Source of the DNA: Bacteroidales bacterium
Lineage (GTDB): Bacteria > Bacteroidota > Bacteroidia > Bacteroidales > UBA10428
DNA: 9,307 nt
Assembly: GCA_016926235.1 (NCBI GenBank)
Contig: JAFGOZ010000065.1
Location: 1-9,307 of the forward strand
Direction of reading: 5' to 3'
Each line of letters starts with the position of its first letter. The stretch's first letter is position 1. Made by a program: the position numbers and the translations under genes. Below, piece after piece: positions 6,361 through 9,307 of this stretch. The notes under the pieces are model-generated. The model ran no database searches and was not told where the DNA came from. It saw only the letters and a list, made by a program, of their open reading frames with translations.

Positions 6361-7389
6361 TCAATCGACAATTAAAACCTTCCCTCCCTTTACTTTTCTA
6401 TTCTTAATATCCATTATCGCCTCATTTGCTTTATCAAATGCATATTCCTGAACTTCAGGTTTAAATGGGATTTCTGCAGCAATTCGGATAAACTCTTCCA
6501 CATCTTTACGGGTTACATTGGCCACACTTTTTATCTCCTTTTCCATCCAAAGATGTCGTGGGTAATCAAGTTGCTTGAGATAATCAGTATCAATATTTTC
6601 TTTGCGAATGGCGTTGATCACCAGTCTTCCTCCGGGAGCAAGACAATCAAGAGCTTCAATAAAAGGTTTCCATGCCGGTGTAGTATCAATAATGCAATGC
6701 AGTCTTTGTGCAGGTCTGTCTGTTGTATCACCAGCCCATTTGGCACCAAGTTCCAGTGCAAATTTTTGCTCCTCTTTGCTGCGGGCAAAAACATAAATTT
6801 TTGAAGAGGGATATATGTATTTTACCAGTTTCAGCACCAGGTGGGCTGAAGCACCAAAACCTGTTAATCCAAGATTCATACCATCTTTCATATTGCATAA
6901 AGCAAGTGATCTGTATCCTATAGCTCCGGCGCATAAAAGGGGAGCTGCTTCTGCATCAGTAAAGACGGGAGGAATTTTGTAAACGAAATCTTCCGGTACG
7001 ACCATGTATTCGGCATAACCTCCATTTGAATCCCGACCTGTGGCTTTGAATTGTTCGCAAAGGTTTTCCTGACCCGATGTACAATACTCACATTTTCCGC
7101 ATGAACTATATATCCATGCTACTCCAACCCGGTCACCTATTTTAATATCTTTTCTTACACCTCTGTGATCTTTAATTATTCCAACTACTTGATGCCCCGG
7201 AATCATGGGAAAGGTTAGGGGAGGGGTACGGCCTTCAATTTCATCAATCTCGGTATGGCATACGCCACAAGTTTTAATTTTTATTAGTAATTCTCCAATC
7301 TTTGGAGCAGGTTTTTGTAAATCCACCATCTTAAGCGGGTTCTCTTCTTTTATCAAGTCAATCACCTTATGGATAATCCAGGCTTTCAT
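6361..7389 (-). CDS. Zinc-dependent medium-chain alcohol dehydrogenase
   Basis: A 342-residue cytosolic NAD(P)-dependent alcohol/aldehyde oxidoreductase of the zinc-binding medium-chain (MDR) superfamily, full length for the class. Expected catalytic-zinc ligands are C41 (CGVCHTE), H66 (PGHQVVG) and C153 (LLCAGAIGYRSL). The structural-zinc lobe has C97, C100, C103 and C111 (CGKCEYCTSGQENLC). The Rossmann cofactor loop is GFGASAHL at 177-184. The usual GHE glutamate is Gln here; I associate GHQ with the AdhA-like 'LDR' subgroup, and the GFGASAH loop agrees with that. Substrate is not determinable; a general alcohol/aldehyde fermentative or detoxifying role is likely. It is first in a probable two-gene minus-strand unit and diverges from the family 3 glycosidase. 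The start at 7389 (MKAWII) is the normal family start and lies about 20 bases after the predicted transcription start. Confidence 0.93.
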   Translation of the reverse strand: MKAWIIHKVIDLIKEENPLKMVDLQKPAPKIGELLIKIKTCGVCHTEIDEIEGRTPPLTFPMIPGHQVVGIIKDHRGVRKDIKIGDRVGVAWIYSSCGKCEYCTSGQENLCEQFKATGRDSNGGYAEYMVVPEDFVYKIPPVFTDAEAAPLLCAGAIGYRSLALCNMKDGMNLGLTGFGASAHLVLKLVKYIYPSSKIYVFARSKEEQKFALELGAKWAGDTTDRPAQRLHCIIDTTPAWKPFIEALDCLAPGGRLVINAIRKENIDTDYLKQLDYPRHLWMEKEIKSVANVTRKDVEEFIRIAAEIPFKPEVQEYAFDKANEAIMDIKNRKVKGGKVLIVD

Positions 7390-7415
7390 AATTATGTATT
7401 TTACTTGACGTTTTT

Positions 7416-7446
7416 CAAAGTTAAATAACTAATTGGATACCTGAAA
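7416..7446 (-). promoter_or_regulatory. Bacteroidota-type promoter for the alcohol dehydrogenase
   Basis: On the minus strand TAACTTTG (7423-7416) is a perfect match to the primary-sigma -7 element TAnnTTTG of this phylum. A TTTC (7446-7443), three of four for the -33 TTTG, lies 19 bases upstream, which is the normal spacing. Transcription would begin near 7409, leaving a leader of about 20 bases before the ATG at 7389. Confidence 0.55.
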
Positions 7447-7495
7447 TTAAAAATTCTTAAATCTTAATTTCCCATTCATCCATCATTCCATTAGT

Positions 7496-7516
7496 AATTG
7501 TATAGCCTGTACAATT
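7496..7516. promoter_or_regulatory. Inverted repeat in the dehydrogenase/glycosidase divergent region
   Basis: AATTGTA (7496-7502) and TACAATT (7510-7516) form perfect 7-bp arms around a 7-base spacer, a 21-bp operator-like dyad between the two divergent genes. The right arm also pairs with AAAATTGT at 7538-7545 (8-bp arms from 7511-7518), and another TACAAT occurs at 7597-7602. It lies upstream of both predicted promoters. AT-rich composition makes chance symmetry possible. Confidence 0.3.
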
Positions 7517-7552
7517 TTCTCGAATCCCACTCATAATAAAATTGTCTTTCCA

Positions 7553-7585
7553 TTTGGTTAATTTCCGTAATTTTCCTTATGTTCG
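7553..7585 (+). promoter_or_regulatory. Bacteroidota-type promoter for the family 3 glycosidase
   Basis: A perfect -33 TTTG at 7553-7556 is followed after 21 bases by TATGTTCG at 7578-7585, which matches TAnnTTTG at seven of eight positions with the fixed TA intact. Transcription would start near 7592, giving a leader of about 34 bases before the ATG at 7626. A second TAnnTTTG-like string (TAATTTTC, 7568-7575) has a poorer -33 spacing. Confidence 0.45.
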
Positions 7586-7625
7586 TTCCCTGAATCTACA
7601 ATTGATAATAAAAACGATAAAAAGT

Positions 7626-9307
7626 ATGAAGCAGAATATTTTATATCGATATATAGTTTTGCTGATCATTTCATGCTTAGTCTTTATTTCATGTAACAAC
7701 CTTAAAAGCTCGAATAAAGTCCCGATCAAAATGGGTAGTTTCGTTGCTAATGATAGCACATGGAAAACAATGACCCTACGTGAAAAAATTGGACAGACAA
7801 TGGTTATGGTATGCAGGTACTATGATTATGAGAAGTTTAAAGGTGGTAACCTGGATACATTTTTTAATCGTTATCCTGTAGGTGGATTTTTTCTTCCCGA
7901 TTGGTATTATGAGTATAATGCTCCTAAGGATTCATCTATTTCCTACTATATTAAAAAGAATATTCAATCATATTCACAACATTCAAAATACCCTCTCATT
8001 TTTATGGAAGACTTTGAACGAGGGCTTGGTGCACAATATGATGAATATACTCATATGCCGGTTGAAATGGCACTGGGAGCAGCCAATTCACAGCAACTGG
8101 CGTATGATTACGGTAAAAGTATTGCCCTGGAAGCCCGCGATATGGGATTTAACTGGCTTCTGCATCCTGTAGCTGACCTGAATATGAATCCATTGCATTC
8201 CCTGGTTAATGAACGATCAATCTCAGATGATGCTGACCGGGCATTGCCTCTGCTTATGAAGCAGATGGAGGCTATGCATGATCAGGGTGTAATATCCACG
8301 ATTAAACACTTCCCGGGTGATGGCACTACCATGCGCGATCAACATCTTATGACTGCTACCAATACACTCAGTTGGGACGATTGGCAAAAAACATTTGGCA
8401 AGATTTTTCAAGGACTTATTGACGATGGCGCCGCGTCGGTAATGGTAGGTCATTTAACCTTTCCTGCATATCAGAAAGAAACCTTTGAGGGAGATCTTCT
8501 TCCTGCTACCCTATCTAAGGAGATTGTTACAAGTTTATTAAAGGAGAAAATGCATTTTCAGGGTGTGGTAATTTCCGATGCGTTGAATATGGGTGGGGCA
8601 GCTGGTTATTATCCCAACGAACTGGAGACCTCCATTGCCTGCTTTGAAGCAGGAGTTGATATGATGCTTTGGCCTTCTCTTAGTTATATGGATACAGTGG
8701 AAGTACGAATCCTGAGAGGTGAAATACCGATGGAACGCCTGGACGATGCAGTAGCACGCATTTGGGCATTAAAGGAACGTTTTGGCCTGCTAAGTCCAAA
8801 CAAAGAAATAATTACCCCATTAAATGAAGAGGATAAGATTTTTATATCAGCTACGGCAAAATCGGTAGCCGAAAATGCTGTTACCCTGTTGCGAGGAAAG
8901 GAAGGATCGTTGCCTCTTAATCCTGAGAAGGATAAGAGGATACTATTAGTGAATATAAGTCATGCCGACAAGTCCGGTTTATTCGAATATACCAAGAACC
9001 TACTGGAACAAAAAGGCTTTGAAGTACATCTGCAATATAGTCTTTCCTATTTTCAATGGAACTGGCGTATGGACAGCCTTGCTTATTACGACCGCATTAT
9101 TGCCTGCTTTGAAAATAAATATTTTGATCCGGTTGGAATTCCCTATCTCAAGGGGCAGGAAGCAGAGTCTGTATGGACGCTTAATATGCTTCCTAAAGAG
9201 CAGATCATAGCCGTTTCGTATAGCAATCCCTATTACCTGCATTACTATTTTCAGCATGTTCCCGTATTAATAAATGCCTATAGCAGTGATATTTATATGC
9301 AGGAAGC
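7626..9307 (+). CDS. Lipoprotein glycoside hydrolase family 3 (beta-N-acetylhexosaminidase-like), 3' end cut by window
   Basis: An uninterrupted frame of 560 codons runs from ATG 7626 to the window end. Residues 1-22 are a lipoprotein signal with Cys at 23 (VFISC). The residues after it (NNLKSSNK) lack the acidic surface-export signal, so it probably faces the periplasm. The family 3 barrel spans about 48-375, starting at TLREKIGQ. It contains KHFPGDGTTMRDQH (227-240), in which D238-Q-H240 fits the Asp-His acid/base dyad of NagZ-type enzymes, and VISDALNMGG with D318 as predicted nucleophile. From about 390 (AVTLLRGKEGSLPL) a family 3 C-terminal alpha/beta domain follows, and INAYSS near the cut is close to that domain's usual end. 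Expected role: removal of terminal beta-linked N-acetylhexosamine or a related sugar from wall fragments or glycans; substrate uncertain. ATG 7626 is chosen because it gives the full signal peptide. Confidence 0.9.
   Translation, partial: MKQNILYRYIVLLIISCLVFISCNNLKSSNKVPIKMGSFVANDSTWKTMTLREKIGQTMVMVCRYYDYEKFKGGNLDTFFNRYPVGGFFLPDWYYEYNAPKDSSISYYIKKNIQSYSQHSKYPLIFMEDFERGLGAQYDEYTHMPVEMALGAANSQQLAYDYGKSIALEARDMGFNWLLHPVADLNMNPLHSLVNERSISDDADRALPLLMKQMEAMHDQGVISTIKHFPGDGTTMRDQHLMTATNTLSWDDWQKTFGKIFQGLIDDGAASVMVGHLTFPAYQKETFEGDLLPATLSKEIVTSLLKEKMHFQGVVISDALNMGGAAGYYPNELETSIACFEAGVDMMLWPSLSYMDTVEVRILRGEIPMERLDDAVARIWALKERFGLLSPNKEIITPLNEEDKIFISATAKSVAENAVTLLRGKEGSLPLNPEKDKRILLVNISHADKSGLFEYTKNLLEQKGFEVHLQYSLSYFQWNWRMDSLAYYDRIIACFENKYFDPVGIPYLKGQEAESVWTLNMLPKEQIIAVSYSNPYYLHYYFQHVPVLINAYSSDIYMQE

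Noticed and set aside
6553..6934. Several short frames on both strands within the dehydrogenase gene
   Set aside because: All overlap the cofactor-binding domain of a full-length, motif-complete enzyme.
7577..7759. Minus-strand 60-codon frame over the glycosidase start
   Set aside because: It overlaps the glycosidase promoter and lipoprotein signal and shows no protein family features.
7882..8453. Short frames on both strands inside the glycosidase
   Set aside because: The continuous frame from 7626 contains the family 3 catalytic motifs across this stretch, so these are shadows.
8962..9257. Short frames on both strands near the window end
   Set aside because: They overlap the C-terminal domain of the glycosidase, which stays open to base 9307.

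Overview
The window looks like a chromosomal piece of a Bacteroidota (Bacteroidetes) genome. The DNA is AT-rich. It has a FecI-type sigma factor / FecR-type anti-sigma factor / TonB-dependent receptor operon whose receptor carries STN and carboxypeptidase-regulatory-like domains. Two promoter candidates follow the phylum's TTTG / TAnnTTTG pattern, and Shine-Dalgarno signals are mostly weak. A class such as Bacteroidia (Bacteroidales or Marinilabiliales) is plausible but cannot be fixed from this sequence.

Layout, left to right. Positions 1-38 look like the last codons of a plus-strand gene that begins outside the window. A 198-base gap follows, holding a strikingly GC-rich imperfect hairpin at 84-123. 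The minus-strand operon then runs from 4498 down to 237: ECF sigma factor, FecR-like anti-sigma factor, then an 878-residue outer-membrane TonB-dependent receptor. The anti-sigma stop and the receptor start overlap by four bases. There is no SusD-like partner, so this is not a classical Sus-type glycan locus in what can be seen. The inferred circuit is cell-surface signalling: substrate-loaded receptor, STN domain, FecR, sigma factor, then transcription of the operon.

Divergent from this operon, across a 222-base AT-rich intergenic region, lies a two-gene plus-strand unit: a polytopic inner-membrane protein of unknown function (4721-5497) and, six bases later, a 62-residue excisionase/MerR-like winged-helix protein (5504-5692). 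The intergenic region carries four tandem 10-bp units that place A-tracts one helical turn apart, plus three short inverted repeats.

Convergent with that unit is a minus-strand pair: a zinc-dependent medium-chain alcohol dehydrogenase (7389-6361) and, 21 bases downstream, a 178-residue exported or membrane-tethered protein of unknown function (6339-5803). The dehydrogenase has a perfect TAACTTTG -7 element.

Divergent from it, on the plus strand, a lipoprotein glycoside hydrolase of family 3 starts at 7626 and runs off the window end after 560 codons. It has NagZ-like catalytic features: an Asp-x-His dyad and an Asp nucleophile.

No rRNA, tRNA, CRISPR array, insertion sequence or prophage gene was recognised. 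The most interesting undescribed items are the membrane-protein/mini-HTH pair with its curved, palindrome-rich upstream region, the GC-rich hairpin element, and the orphan 178-residue protein.
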